Source: Lepeophtheirus salmonis
Taxonomy: Eukaryota; Arthropoda; Copepoda; Siphonostomatoida; Caligidae
DNA: 64,000 nt
Direction of reading: 5' to 3'
Assembly: GCF_016086655.4 (NCBI RefSeq)
Contig: NC_052138.2
Span: 15,438,001 to 15,502,000 of the forward strand
In this document: positions 48,098 to 59,890 of the stretch, piece after piece
Position numbering within the stretch: position 1 is the stretch's first letter
Layout: each line of letters starts with the position of its first letter
Translations under genes and position numbers: made by a program
Notes under the pieces: model-generated
Told to the model about the DNA's origin: nothing
The model's input: only the letters and a program-made list of their open reading frames with translations
Databases searched by the model: none

Positions 48098-49012
48098 CGC
48101 ACTGTTTTGATTGTCAAGCAAATAAACATTAATGGAAAAAATATAAAATCCATTAAAAATAATAGATTTCTTATAAATTTATCTTGCATTTACATTTACA
48201 ATCAAATCTATATTAATAAAGCAAATTTCAATTTCTTGAGTGTCTATGTATTACCAACTTTCATTTTTGAGTGTAAATAATTTATCTAAGAAATAAACAT
48301 AAAATTCAGCATGAGTTTTATATTTAAAAAAAGGGAGTGCTATACAAACAGAATCTTAAAATGAACTAAATCTCGTAGGCGTTAATGAGTACTTTAGTTT
48401 CTAGAGACTAAAGTACTTTCTGACTCATGATGTCATATTAAAAAAAAAGATCAAGCTGTTATTAGTATTCTTTTATTCTTGAGGAGATAACATTTAAATA
48501 TTGAGTAACTACGTGTGAGTGCGCTCATGAAAAACGAAGAATTATACAGAGGATTTCTTTCAGATTATTAAAGCAAATTATGTCTCTTCTTCGACGCCAA
48601 TAACCCCCCGCCTAGTATTATTAATAGTATTATTCAGACATATCTTGACAATCTGTTATTTAGTTTGTGAGTTATTGAGCTATGTGAGACGCTACATTTA
48701 TTATTTACAAAACAGTGGGTAAAAAAATATATAAATAAAAATGATTAAATTTTATACTGTTTCTTGGATAAACAATTGATTGAAATGCAATGGACGTCCG
48801 AATGAGGTGGTAACAACGGAAAACATCAAAAAACTCATCAAAATATTTTTGAATGTTAAAAAAGGGAAGTTGCGTGGATTTTGTTTCATTTTAACAAATT
48901 TACATTGACAGCCATTATATTCTGCTTATAACTCTCGTGCTTGCATAAAGGACAACTTACGCATCATGTACATTTTCAAAGCGTCACATCCTCAAACTAT
49001 AGAAAAAGTGTG

Positions 49013-49045
<33 letters not shown>

Positions 49046-50560
49046 TAGGATAGTTTAGGGAAAAAAATAATGTTTAGTCTTATACTTTAACATTCAATAA
49101 AATATATATACACAATAGATCTAAAACGCCACGATGAGGCTTGACGAATGAGAATACTAACTGGAGGAGCACAACCTCGAATCACGCAACCTGTTTTGGT
49201 GGGGAAATATATCATTTTTGATGATAAATTCCACTTGATAATAATTATGTACAATAATATTTGTTGTAGTTGTAACTTGACGTGGTATTTTAGCAACTCT
49301 TTCAATTAGGAATCATATTTGAAATCCTGAAATTTTTTTTTTGAAAAAATAAGATGGATTTACTTAATATATACAGCTCAAAATCAAAATAGATTTATGT
49401 CATAGGTGTTTCTTAATTAAACTGTACAAAAAAAAAAAAAAAACTATCAAATTGATGAATTTGCCCTTAAAAAGTAAAGTGTCAACTTCAGATCAGGTTT
49501 GTAGTCAGTTACATTCCAATAATATGAAATATTTTATCCAAATCGATTTTAGAATAAAAATGAAATTAATTAACAACGATGATTATGTATTTATATTTTA
49601 GTTGCCGAAGAGAAAGGGAAACTTCATGAATACTGTATTGATTGTTCATATCCCAATTCATGAGTTTTGAGTGATCCAAATAATTTAATTTAGTAGTGAT
49701 TTATTTCATTGAACTGGGAATGAGTAAAGTTACATACATGTATTTACGCACAAAGTTGAATGGATTTGGAAATAGAATAAGTTTTATTCAAATAATATAA
49801 AATATTCACCATTAACGTTGAATTAATCATGTAAGTAATTCAGGGGGGTGAAGAAATTTTTTATATTTGGTGCCTAGATGGAACCAATGGAGCACTTCAG
49901 TCAGGCTCTATCGATTTCTAATATCAATATTAGAAGTATAATTAGTATTTATTATATTCAAATTTCTAAGAAGCGCTGCACTATATTTTAATATTCATTA
50001 TTATTATTTATGTCATGGAATGACGTCATTATGGTTACACTGAAAGAGGCATTATTATTAAAATAATATTGTATATTTGCTAATATATCCCCATATAAAA
50101 GAGGATCCCTCACAAAATACAAAATCGAACCAAAATCCTTCCAAATGGATATTTATTAAATAGGTCTTTTTTCGACAGTAAAATTTGGAATATTTCCTAC
50201 AATATAGGCTATGATATTTTTTATCACTAAGAATGGTGAATAAGTTATAAGGATCTAAAGAAGAGTGTCGTTTTTTATCATTTTTTAGCCTAAAAAGGGA
50301 AATATTTTGAGTTTAGAGCAAGATAGACTATCAATAAAAATATTTTTATAAACATAAAAAACCCTTTTACATCGGTTTTATTCATCGTACTTCAATTTTT
50401 TCAATTTGGTGGTTGTTTTAGTGATCAAAAATAATTATAAATGAGAATGGTACCGAATTACTATAATCTCAGATATATTTGAAACCTGACGACACAGATA
50501 AAAACAGAAATCAGTATTGGATTTTCCGCTCAAAGATAAACTGACATCCTTTGATGGGTA
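48098..50560. other. No gene; hairpin, R5 copy, long T-run
   Basis: AGTACTTTAGT at 48388-48398 is complementary to 48407-48417 (8-base loop). The reverse R5 copy lies at 48490-48606. A T-run of about 26 is at 49016-49044. A 72-codon minus frame at 49087-49305 (CVIRGCAPPVSILIRQ) is not recognised. Confidence 0.4.
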
Positions 50561-50564
50561 GAAA

Positions 50565-50646
50565 TTTCGTGATCTCAAGAGGAATGAACGTAAAAAAAGA
50601 GGGAACGCAAGCCTCAAACTTTTTTACTCGGAAAACATAGTTGTTG
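50565..50646 (-). repeat. Second copy of the BTF3-relic leader
   Basis: Minus strand: TTTTCCGAGTAAAAAA, then TTTGAGGCTTGCGTTC and a pyrimidine-rich CCCTCTTTTTTTAC. About 80 bp match 51355-51445, directly upstream of the NAC beta relic, in the same orientation. No NAC beta coding sequence follows this copy. Confidence 0.6.
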
Positions 50647-50869
50647 TATTTTTGTTTGTTTTTTAAAGTATGAGAATCAAAGGATTTATAAACAGCTCAA
50701 AATATTTAACTAATTCACTTCCCTTTAATGAATATTTTATTTTTGACAAAAGGATTTTTTTCTTTTGATACACTATCAAAAAAAAAAAAAGAAAAAAAAT
50801 TTATAATTAAGGGATGATTATACAAACTCTCTGCGCGCGAAGATTTCATCAAAAACATTTTATTATAAC

Positions 50870-51348
50870 TTCTTTTTTTTTGCTTTTATTTTAATGAGGA
50901 TCACTTATCCTTGTTTTCCTTTTCTTCGTCTTTGTCCTCTGACTTGACACCTTCTTCGTTCCCAACTAAGTCGGGAACATCAATGTCATTCTCGCAATTA
51001 ATTATTTCTGTACCTCCAAGCTCATAAATAATGAATGTTATGTGCCAATTTTTGTTGGTGAGTGAGGGACTCTGGGGACTTTTTTTTCGCGGTATCCGTT
51101 GATGGCAAATGTGTTTGCTCTGAGCAAAGCTTGAACCTTAGGATTATTAAAGTGAATGACTGTTCCATCCTCTTTGATCATGTTGACTTCTTCAATACCC
51201 GAGATGTTATTGACGGACAACTTTTCAAGGCATGACTGAAGTTTTTTATCATCAGTGGTTGCTGTGCAGTGCACGACCTTCTTCTTCTTTTGCACGGTAC
51301 CCTTGCCCCCACCTGAGCTTGCAATTGCTTCAACTTGTCTGGATTCAT
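50870..51348 (-). pseudogene. BTF3: NAC subunit beta (BTF3) intronless pseudogene
   Basis: Copy of the gene for the beta subunit of the nascent polypeptide-associated complex, a ribosome-bound chaperone. From the ATG at 51348: MNPDKLKQLQAQV, a frame change where about 10 bases are lost, GGKGTVQKKKKVVHCTATTD, DDKKLQSCLEKLSVNNISGI, EEVNMIKEDGTVIHFNNPKV and NTFAINGYREKK (NAC domain). A deletion of about 15 codons then shifts frame; ESLTH and KLAHN follow in another frame, and the acidic tail DIDVPDLVGNEEGV...KDK ends at 50901. There are no introns where the gene would have them over the whole length, and an AAATAAAA signal plus A9 follows the stop, which fits a processed retrocopy. The lost middle makes it non-functional. 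Confidence 0.9.
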
Positions 51349-51354
51349 GTTTCA

Positions 51355-51445
51355 ATAGGACTAATGACGAACATGAAAGAAGAGAGAACGCAAGCCTCAA
51401 ACGTTTTTCCTTTTTTTACTCGGAAAACTTAGTTTTTGTTTTCAC
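51355..51445 (-). repeat. Leader region of the BTF3 relic
   Basis: Upstream of the ATG on the minus strand: TTTTCCGAGTAAAAAAAG, TTTGAGGCTTGCGTTC and CTCTCTTCTTTC, similar to a pyrimidine-rich 5' UTR of a translation-related gene. Shared with 50565-50646. Confidence 0.5.
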
Positions 51446-51699
51446 AAACACTAAAAAAATTAAAATATGTACACATTTGTAAAATGAATAAAAGAAATTT
51501 GTGTTTAGAATTAAACATAAATAAACATTATAGTTTCAAATTAATTTTCCCGTTAGACCTCTAAAATCTTACAAATATATATAAAAACACCTCAACAGAA
51601 ATCATAAATTATAGTGCCTAGCATAAACAATTATAAAAGGATAGTTAAAAGTCCTTATAGTGAGACAAAATATTTTTTAAAAAATCCCATCTTGTCAGC

Positions 51700-54600
51700 C
51701 TGCGATGTTCTTACAGTGTCTGTTGTACTTATTGATGATGGTTCTTAAAGTCTTTTCATATCTTATTGAAGAAGATGGATAATATTTAATAAGATCCGAA
51801 GCATAATTCCAGGAATTACCATGCAGCTAGGGAATATTCAAAGAAAAAGCTGCATATCTAGCAGCAGCATAAATTAAAATAGCTCTCAGATCCATCCCCT
51901 CAATCACTATATCCTCCGTAATACGTTGAGCTATAAAAACTTTACAGTTTCCAAAAGCAGCGCTGATGGCTTTTTCTTCTTCCGAACGAAGCGACTGGTA
52001 AGAAGGAATACCAAACAGAAAAAGACCCTCTGCAAAATTTGGTTCAAAATCTGTTATGTAGCTATGTTTAAGTAATATAAAATCCCAAACTACAGTCAAC
52101 GCAGGACAGTCAAAAAAAGGGGTGTATAACACTATTATATATTCGACCACAGTCTTTGCACGTTGGAGATAATTTTATAATGCCAGCAGATATTGGAAAC
52201 TGTGATGTATACTTTTTACCATTATTAATACCCCCCAAAGACCCCATAATTATTTTATCCAAGAACAAGGAAGGTCCAAAGCTTACTATACGTTCTGGAG
52301 GTTAGTTTCGCATCCAACGATTCAGTAATTCAGTCAAATTTTATACACCACGGCACCAGAGGAAGGTGTAAGTTCGACAATCTACGCAGGAGGAAGAGAA
52401 ATCTTGTAGTATTGAAAACAGAGTTCCTATTAAGGCGTGTTAGAAAGTTCTCCCGAATAGCAATATTTTCCAAATTTACTGGATCACCCAAATTCTTAAA
52501 AAAAAGGTATCTTGTTAGAGTACTGTCGAATAATGTCTACAGTACTATTAGAGTCAAACAAAGGTATTTTGGTCCATACTATTCTATGGCCCAGTAGTAC
52601 CATTCCTCCATTCTAAATGTTATTCAGCCATAATGTTTTTAATAATCCTGATGTAAACCTTTGGCAGAATAATAGACAAAAGAATGAGTGATTCTTGTAA
52701 TTGCTTGTAAGGTCTCTTTAGGACATTAATGTAGCTATGATCAAACAACAGCTTCAACTACGTTTTCTACTATATAAAGGATAGTTGTTGCCAGATACTT
52801 GTGCAATTAATTTAGTATTATATAAATCAATTCTTTTACACGAGTTGTAGCTCCACCATGTTTTACACCAGTTTTGAGACTGGGAGTTTAACTTTTCCCA
52901 ATTGAAGAGCTTTGCACTTTCCATCCACCAAGTACTGAAGTAAGTACGGAAATATTTGAGAATTTGTAAAAATAGGGAAAAAGTATTTCAATTCTTCTTG
53001 ACAGTTGCTTTTCAGAATTCCCTTCTACCATTAGAGTGGCATCATCTACGTATATACCCATTAGTTGTCTTTCTTCGCCTAAATAGATTCAAAAGCCTGC
53101 ATATGTGCATCATATGGATTAATTTAAATACTCCATTGCAGTAACGAAAAGAAAAGAAGAGACCAGATATCCTTTTCTACAGCTTTTACCTAGCATTATC
53201 AGGTCACTCTGTTATCCATCTAACACAATATTAGAAGTCACATTATAGAGATGGGTCTGATTGGATTTTAAAATATTTTCGAGTGGTATTTCTTGACTGA
53301 AGAAAGTATACAATTATGACACACTCTGTCAAACGAATTGCTGCAACCAATTGCAATGAATGCTCTATTTTTTTTTTTTTTTTTCGTTGACTCAATAGCC
53401 GACTGAATGTTTCTTAAAATATCAAAAATATATATCTATTTTTAAGGATTCCTTTCTGCTCTGATCCCAACTTTTTATCTATAATTGGCTCGATTTTTTT
53501 GACATCACTCCCGCAAAAATTTTATAGGTAGGTCTCCAATGACTAATCTTAGTTCCATCTCCCTTTTTTGGAATCAGATATATCCTACCCCAAGTCAGTC
53601 CAGAAGAAAGTCTACCTTTTCTTTCCGTTTGAGTACCAAAACTAAGAAGATACGGAATAATATTATCATCAAATAAAATAAAGATTTTTCCGCTTATACT
53701 ATCTGAACCAGTTACTTTGTTATCTTTATAATATCACCTCATTTATTCAGAAATATTATTATAAGAAAACACAAAGCAATTCACCACCTTTTTTGTGTTG
53801 CACGGAACGACTTTTATGATAACATACTATTTTCTGGTAATGATTATGAAATAATTTGAGAATAGCCTTTGACTCAGAGATTATATTATTCTCAGTTACA
53901 ATTTTATTGGTGGAAAGACCTTTCCTTGATGAAAGAGCTTTAAATCTTTTGTAATAGTCATTTTCACTATAAACTTTGTTCAGCATTTCCACTTCGGCGA
54001 TTTCTAAAGTACCAAACACGTTTAAACTGTCAGCCACAAAGGTTCGGAAGAAATATGGCCCATTAATCATTATTTCTTCAATATCACCTTATAATTTCTC
54101 TTCCTTAAATTCATGAACGATAAAGTTGTGTCCCGAACTATTTTCATTAAAGTGTTATAAAGACTTCTATTTATAGGAGTTGTGAATAATTCTAAATTAA
54201 TCATTTTATGATTGGAAGAAGGTTCAAATAAATATGAAGCTCTCTTGGTCAAAGTGAGAAAAAGACTAGAGACCAGAGTAAGATCGATCCTCGACAACAG
54301 CTGACCACTTTTCTATAAATAGGAATATATTTCCTCATTGCATATCCTAATCATATTATATAGTTTTAGTTCATTAATCAATTTTATGAATACTGAGGTA
54401 TTTGGATGTGTGAAAGGTATCTTATAAATATCAACATTAAGATCACCAATCAAAATTAAGGGAAGGTAATCATTCATAATAGACTGGAATAAGGAGGTTG
54501 ATTTCCTATTAGGTCCATATGCGTTGATAATGATAAAATCCGAGACATTTGAAGATATTTTAATCTTGTACCACTCACTTTTATTGGAATTATTCTTTAA

Positions 54601-55960
54601 ACAAACTGAATTTCCAATTGACTTCTAAAGGGAGGGAATCCAGTATATAAACACACATAATTAACAGGAAGGCATAAATACAGGAGCTAGTGCAAGTAGA
54701 TACTACTTTAAATCTTAGGTCTGGTTCTAAAGAGATTAATGTCTTCATCATTACATGTCTGGATCTTCATTTTCTCCCCCTCTAGTATTAAGAGAGACAA
54801 TTCTTCTCATACCTATATTTCTTTTAATATTATCTGACCGCCTTTTCTCGAAGAAGTGGTATTATTTGATCTGATCCTCCTTGTCATACAAAATACTTTT
54901 AGTCGACATGTTATAGGTTTAGAAAAGCCACTATGATACTGATAAATATAATTTTTTAGCACTTTGAGTGGAGTTTCCTTGCCATCGGGCGACTGCCTGA
55001 GTCTGGAGTGGACTTCTTGAGGAAGATCCTGACCTCTTTCTCGTAGCTATAATGTAGTCACTTTTGACAAGTTTGTTCTTCATTGGGAGGTTTTGTCAAT
55101 TCCGGTGTCCCATCTTTCACCCTATTAGAAGGTAGAATTTCAGTTTTAGTATCAGTAAGAGGGATATCCTTCTCACCAATTTGTGAAATAGAACATGCAG
55201 AAGTATCATTTTTCCTTTCTTTTTTTTCAACGTCTTTATTTGACATATTTTCCGAAGACTCTTAGACACATCTTTATCTATTATATTGATATTATCTGCT
55301 TCAGTGACCTGAGAACATACACTTTGCTTGTCCGCCTCTTCCTCTACTGGAGTACACTTTTCTGATTCATTTACAACACAGTTCACTCCAATATGTATTG
55401 ATGAAGAAGTAAGGTTATTATATTCAATCGTCCGTATATGATTTAGCCACTTAACAAACTAATTGGTTCATTCTCTAGCAAAATGCTCTGATTAATAGTA
55501 TTTTGCTAATGTAATTTCTTGTACTGCCTACATAACCCTAGTTTTGAATCCTTTAAGTGGGAGAAAACCTAGTATTTCGGATATCAAAGTGAACTTAACT
55601 ATAAAGTTCCCTTACTTATTCCCTTAAATCTTTCATCTTGGAAACAACACTCTTTTGCAGGGACTGCTACTTCTCCAAACTTCTTGATAGCGTCTCCAAT
55701 ATCATTAGAGGAAACATCTTCATGCGGTGAGAGTAAAAATACGCTCTTTACAAAAATAATATGATTTCAATCCTTGTCTTTTTGCTAGGATTTTAGACCT
55801 CTCACTTTTCCTTTTAATCCTTTTAAGTTTCTTTCAGCTCTTCTTATAATAAAATTATATTTCACATGAGCTAACACCGCTCCAATATTGATAGCATCTT
55901 ATAGTTTTAAAATTATTATCATATTCAATTGATGCAAAAGCTGCAAAAGCACAAAAACGA
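51700..55960 (-). pseudogene. LINE on the minus strand, nearly full length but broken
   Basis: Read from high to low coordinates. ORF1 candidate at about 55390-54960: an acidic/basic protein (CTPVEEEADKQSVCSQV, then DVEKKERKNDTSACS after a frameshift, TKPPNEEQTCQK), of which no domain is recognised. Endonuclease at about 54780-54270: INAYGPNRKSTSLFQ, LILIGDLNVDIY and SRIDLTLVSSL. Reverse transcriptase at about 53730-52950: KVTGSDSIS, WGRIYLIPKKGDGTKISHW and GIYVDDATLMVEGNSE, with the catalytic YVDD at 53042-53053 intact. C-terminal: SPTCKDCGRIYNSVIHPFF then CPALTVVWDFI (C-x2-C...H...C, about 52170-52080) and AILIYAAARYAAFSLNIP ending at 51827. Stops and frameshifts throughout, including one extra T in the C-terminal block. 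It resembles the L1/Tx1-type LINE at 12870 in layout. Confidence 0.85.
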
Positions 55961-56099
55961 AGTTGTCCGACACTCCATCAACAATAGAGACACACTACAG
56001 TAAGACAAATTCAAACACCGATGCTCATGACCTTGAGAAAACAATTTAAAATCACAGACGAACACAATACACGTGTTGTCTCTTCAAATGAAAAAAACA

Positions 56100-56165
56100 C
56101 ATTGCCAACAACAACAAAAACTCGCACCCTAAAAAATGCTTAGGATTTACAACCAAAGTTACAAC
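56100..56165 (+). repeat. Short repeat R6, copy 2
   Basis: Contains CCCTAAAAAATGCTTAGGATT and TTACAAC; partner of 18496-18560. It lies just beyond the 5' side of the LINE. Confidence 0.5.
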
Positions 56166-56169
56166 AAAA

Positions 56170-57140
56170 GAAAACTTTTTGGATTAATTGTAAATAAATG
56201 TCAACAATATTCTATCTGGCACTACTCCTATTAGTAATGTACCTATACATTGGCTCAATATAGTAATATAAATAATTTTCTTACCAACATTGTTAAATAA
56301 TTAGCAATATTATAATAAAGTATCAAATAAAATACTTTCCTTTTAATATTATGGAATACTAAGACGTACCCATATGATATATATAATTTCCAATTAATGC
56401 TCTAAATAACTCAAAAATTGAGTAAAACTTGTCGATAGACAAAATTTGAAGTTATTCCATCACTTTGGTAATTATAATTAGAAATATGTTCTATCTTCAA
56501 CCATTATGAAGATAAATACTAAGACTAACTCAACTAATCCTCTTCCTAATTCCTTTTTTTAATTCTTATTTAATATACGTTCTCCCTTTTTCCGTTTGTG
56601 CGATAATTCGTTTTTTAAATTTTTTAATGCATTTTCGAAGCGATAACTCGTACCTTAAAAAAACTTTGAGACACGGGAAATCGATGTTGGTTTATCAAAA
56701 AAAAAATCCTCTTATTTTTGCAAAAAACAAAATTGCCCTCCAGAGCCCAGTAATCTGGTCTGATCAGAATAAAATATGGCCTTAGGTACGTAACTTAGAA
56801 TTCTGAACAACTTAATTTTATAACTAAAGTATGTATCTGTCTCTGTTTTTGAAATAAATATCCTATGCGTTTTTATTAGCGGATATACAACTATAACATT
56901 ATATTATAGTAGACTAGAATTACTTTATTATGCACATACTAAGAATACTAAGACAAACTCGCTAATCCTCTTCTTTCATTTTATTACGAATTATTTTATT
57001 ATACACATACTAAGAATATGAAGATAAATTTCCTAATCCCCGGACATAAATACTATCATACATACCTACAAACACGTACTATAATATTATGTTATAGTAG
57101 ATATATATCTAAATTATTTAAAATATTGTGCGGAAATAAT
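56170..57140. other. No gene; short tandem duplication
   Basis: At about 56925-57050 a unit of about 70 bp with TTTATTATGCACATACTAAGAATA and AATCCTC occurs twice in tandem, with a third weak relative near 56510. ATTATATTATAGTAGA near 56900 recurs near 57085. Confidence 0.35.
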
Positions 57141-57141
57141 A

Positions 57142-57726
57142 CTAGGTCCAAGCCAATGAAATGAAACTTTCGTCTATTGGTCCCTAGGTGTCGCCAGTTA
57201 GACATTATAAGCCGCTCCAAAAATCTAAATGCTTATTTCGGCATGTGTCAACAATATTTAATTAATTGTTTGTATAGTTTCATTCAACAATGTACTTTCT
57301 TCGATCGTAAAAATGTCTAATTTTGTGCCTACAAACTACGATGTACGGACATCATTGATTTTATGTTACCAATTGAAGAAAAACGCTTCTCAAGTGCATA
57401 AAATGCTTGTGGGAGCTTACGGTGGACATGCTCTAAGCAGAGCACAGTGCTTCAGGTGGTTTGAAAAATTCCAAAGTGATGATTTTGACGTGAGAAAAGA
57501 AGAGCTTCGAAAAGAAGGAAATACAGTATGTATCGAAAAATAGATCCATGGCTGGTTCGCAGCCAAAGACGAACACTTTTTTGGAGAGGTATCCATAAAT
57601 TGCCTGAAAGATGGAAAAAATGTGTGGCTAGCGAAGGCGCATACTTTGAACATTAAATTTGTAACCATTTTTTCACAATAAACATTCAATGTGTTTTTAA
57701 GTATTATTTCATAGGGGCATACCTGG
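57142..57726 (+). mobile_element. Internally deleted mariner with both ends, 585 bp
   Basis: Flanked by TA at 57140-57141 and 57727-57728, the mariner target. The left end CTAGGTCCAAGCCAATG is complementary to the right end at about 57700-57726 (imperfect). The transposase begins at the ATG at 57313: MSNFVPTNYDVRTSLILCYQ, ASQVHKMLVGAYGGHALSRA and CFRWFEKFQSDDFDVRKEE, which is the first helix-turn-helix unit. It then passes directly, via a stop, to WFAAKDEHFF and, with a T missing, RGIHKLPERWKKCVASEGAY and FEH with a TAA stop, the usual C-terminus. The whole catalytic core with the three Asp is deleted. Full-length mariners are about 1.3 kb. Confidence 0.9.
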
Positions 57727-57729
57727 TAA

Positions 57730-58470
57730 GACAATGATAGTCTGGGATGAGTTTTTAAGAGATAAATAGCAGTTGGTATGATTGCTTGCCTACTAGATAA
57801 CTTAGGGCCTTTTTTCTGTTTCTTTTTGGAATAAAAGTTGGATGGTACAATAAAGGTAACGGAATATATTAAATACATTTTACACGTACTACATACATTG
57901 GTATTTTTGAAAGCAATTGTAATTTATTTTCCCTTCTTTTATTAAGTACAATGTACATACTCATTAGATATTATTGTCATTATTTCATGATATATTATTG
58001 AGTGTTCTTGATCAATTTGTCAACATAAAAACAATTTTGAATAAAAATCAATAAAACTACTAAATCCCAATCCATTTTTTTTACTACATACTATTTCATA
58101 GACATATTTGAGTCAATCATATACATTGCATTCAAATGACTGAGATGACTTAATACACAAAATAATTTTACCTACATATACTTCAAATATCTTATTACAT
58201 ATATGTTATCTATATTGGCTCCAATATCGCCCCTCTCAAACAACATACTTGGCCCTTGCATGCACCGGTGATTTTGTTACGATGCAGCTGTATAGTGGCT
58301 CCTCAGGTAGAAACGTTTTCGTATCAACAAACTTTAGTGTAGCTTTGGGCATCATGGCGACAGCTGCTCCAGATATAAAGAAGATTGAGTTTACATAGGA
58401 TGAACGGCATTGAGTCGTGACGATGATTTTTGTCCACAACAATTTAGAAATTTCAAAATGAGAAGCCTCA
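57730..58470. other. No gene; unassigned minus frame
   Basis: The minus frame at 58236-58442 (SIFFISGAAVAMMPKATLK) has no recognised motif and may be part of a mobile element linked to the next feature. Confidence 0.3.
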
Positions 58471-58489
58471 AATGTGACTTGTGCTCCAG

Positions 58490-58830
58490 TTTGGACCGTG
58501 CAAAAGATTCGTAAAGATGTTTTGGAGATTTCTAATCTCAGACAGGCCGCTGAAGTGGCTGAGAGAGCACTGCTATGACTTCATTGGGAAGGAAATATGG
58601 CTCCCACTAGTCTGTATCTTAATCCGATGGATTATTTTGTCTGGTATAAGTTGAATTTAAAAAAATCAAACATTTTATGAATCAAGGACTCTCGAATTGC
58701 ATCCATCAAGGAGACAATGATAAGCATGCCAAGCGACTAACTCATGAATGCCTGCTCCGCCTTCCAGGGCTGGATCCTGGTTGTGATTGATGCTGGAGCC
58801 CAATACAATAAATGAGATCTTCCACTACAT
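58490..58830 (+). pseudogene. Tc1-like transposase C-terminal relic
   Basis: The plus strand reads WTVQKIRKDVLEISNLRQAA, then APTSLYLNPMDYFVWYKL, IKDSRIASIKETMISMPSD and ACSAFQGWILVVIDAGAQY. The SP.LNPMDYFVW motif and the C.AF..R...VI.A final helix are the C-terminal signature of a Tc1-like group. Two stops. The N-terminal two-thirds is not visible. Same group in motif as 5640 and 21690, but different in detail. Confidence 0.6.
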
Positions 58831-59718
58831 TCATATTCATAGTTCAAGGCAATTGTCAAGTAAATCTCCCAAAAAAATGAATTGATTTCATCTTAACACC
58901 CTGTACATTCACGTGCATTACATTTCTCATAATTTTATTGTGAGGATCAATTTTGGCTATTTTAAATCCAATTTGTGACACACCCAAAGGTTTAATAAAA
59001 ATAAATTTGATGATACAAATTGACGATAGTTTTTGTTGAAGAATACAAATGTAACTTATACTCAATTTTTAGAAAAATCATTCTCGCTTGCTGTTATTTT
59101 GATGGACCACATATTGTATATTGTTACTTGAAGCGTAAAATATTTAGTTAGAGGTCTGTAAGCAGTAGAGGTGAAAATCGTCTAAAAAAAGTAGCTGTTT
59201 AAATTTATTAATTTCTCCGTCGAACGCATATATAGGAATGACATAAAGGCTGGAATTACTTCGATGTTGATTCTCAATTATATTGTTTGGGTATGAGCCG
59301 GATCCGAGATGAACATTCTCAGTACCGCCATTTGGGACTAAGTTGGCTCCGATGCCAAGGGTTTAAACTTAAGTTATTATAGGGGTGAAACTTCAGAGAA
59401 TACTCATCTCGAAATTCCTACCCCCAATTATTTATTCATAAAATACTATACCTCATACAATAATAAATACAAATTAATGTTTGGTAATTATGAACAAGCT
59501 TAACAAAAACAGTTTTTAATTCTTAGCACCAGTATTTACAACTTTAAATCTTAATATATGGTTTAAAAGTGTTTATATAATTAAGCACTTTCCAACACAC
59601 TTTAATATGAACAACACCATATTAATCATATCACAATTCTTTCTCTCTTGCTCCCCCCTCCCAGCTATTGTCGGTGAGAAGAAGAAGGAACAATGTTGAG
59701 CCATATTGGAGGATATTA
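58831..59718. other. No feature seen
   Basis: AT-rich; nothing recognised. Confidence 0.4.
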
Positions 59719-59890
59719 TCTGTATATTTATAAAAGAGAGATTGTATGTGTGTCTTTGTGTAGATGTCCTGTGGGAATGTATAAAACATTCCCACACCAT
59801 TCAACCTAGTAGCCTGAAACTTTGCGTGGGTCCCTCTTTTGAGCTGGGACAGGCTACGGCGAGGGTGTCCATTTTTGGGGAGGTTATATA
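59719..59890 (+). mobile_element. Helitron-like 5' end
   Basis: Begins A|TCTGTATATTTATAAAAG (A at 59718, TC at 59719), then TATGTGTGTCTTTGTG, CCATTCAACC, GCCTGAAACTTTGCGTGG and a GAGCTGGGACAGG block. Arthropod Helitron/Helentron elements often start with TC..TATATTTATAAAAG followed by a GTGTG/TTTG patch and a 'AACCG...TGAAATTTGG' block. No Rep/helicase protein and no CTRR 3' end were found. Confidence 0.35.

Noticed and set aside
49016..49044. Long T-run as a retroposon tail
   Set aside because: No retroposed gene or LINE end is recognisable next to it on the minus strand.
51232..51482. Plus-strand open frames of 66 and 75 codons
   Set aside because: Antisense of the BTF3 relic and its leader.
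57417..57878. Minus-strand open frame of 153 codons
   Set aside because: Longest such frame here, but it is antisense to the deleted mariner, whose helix-turn-helix and C-terminus read on the plus strand.
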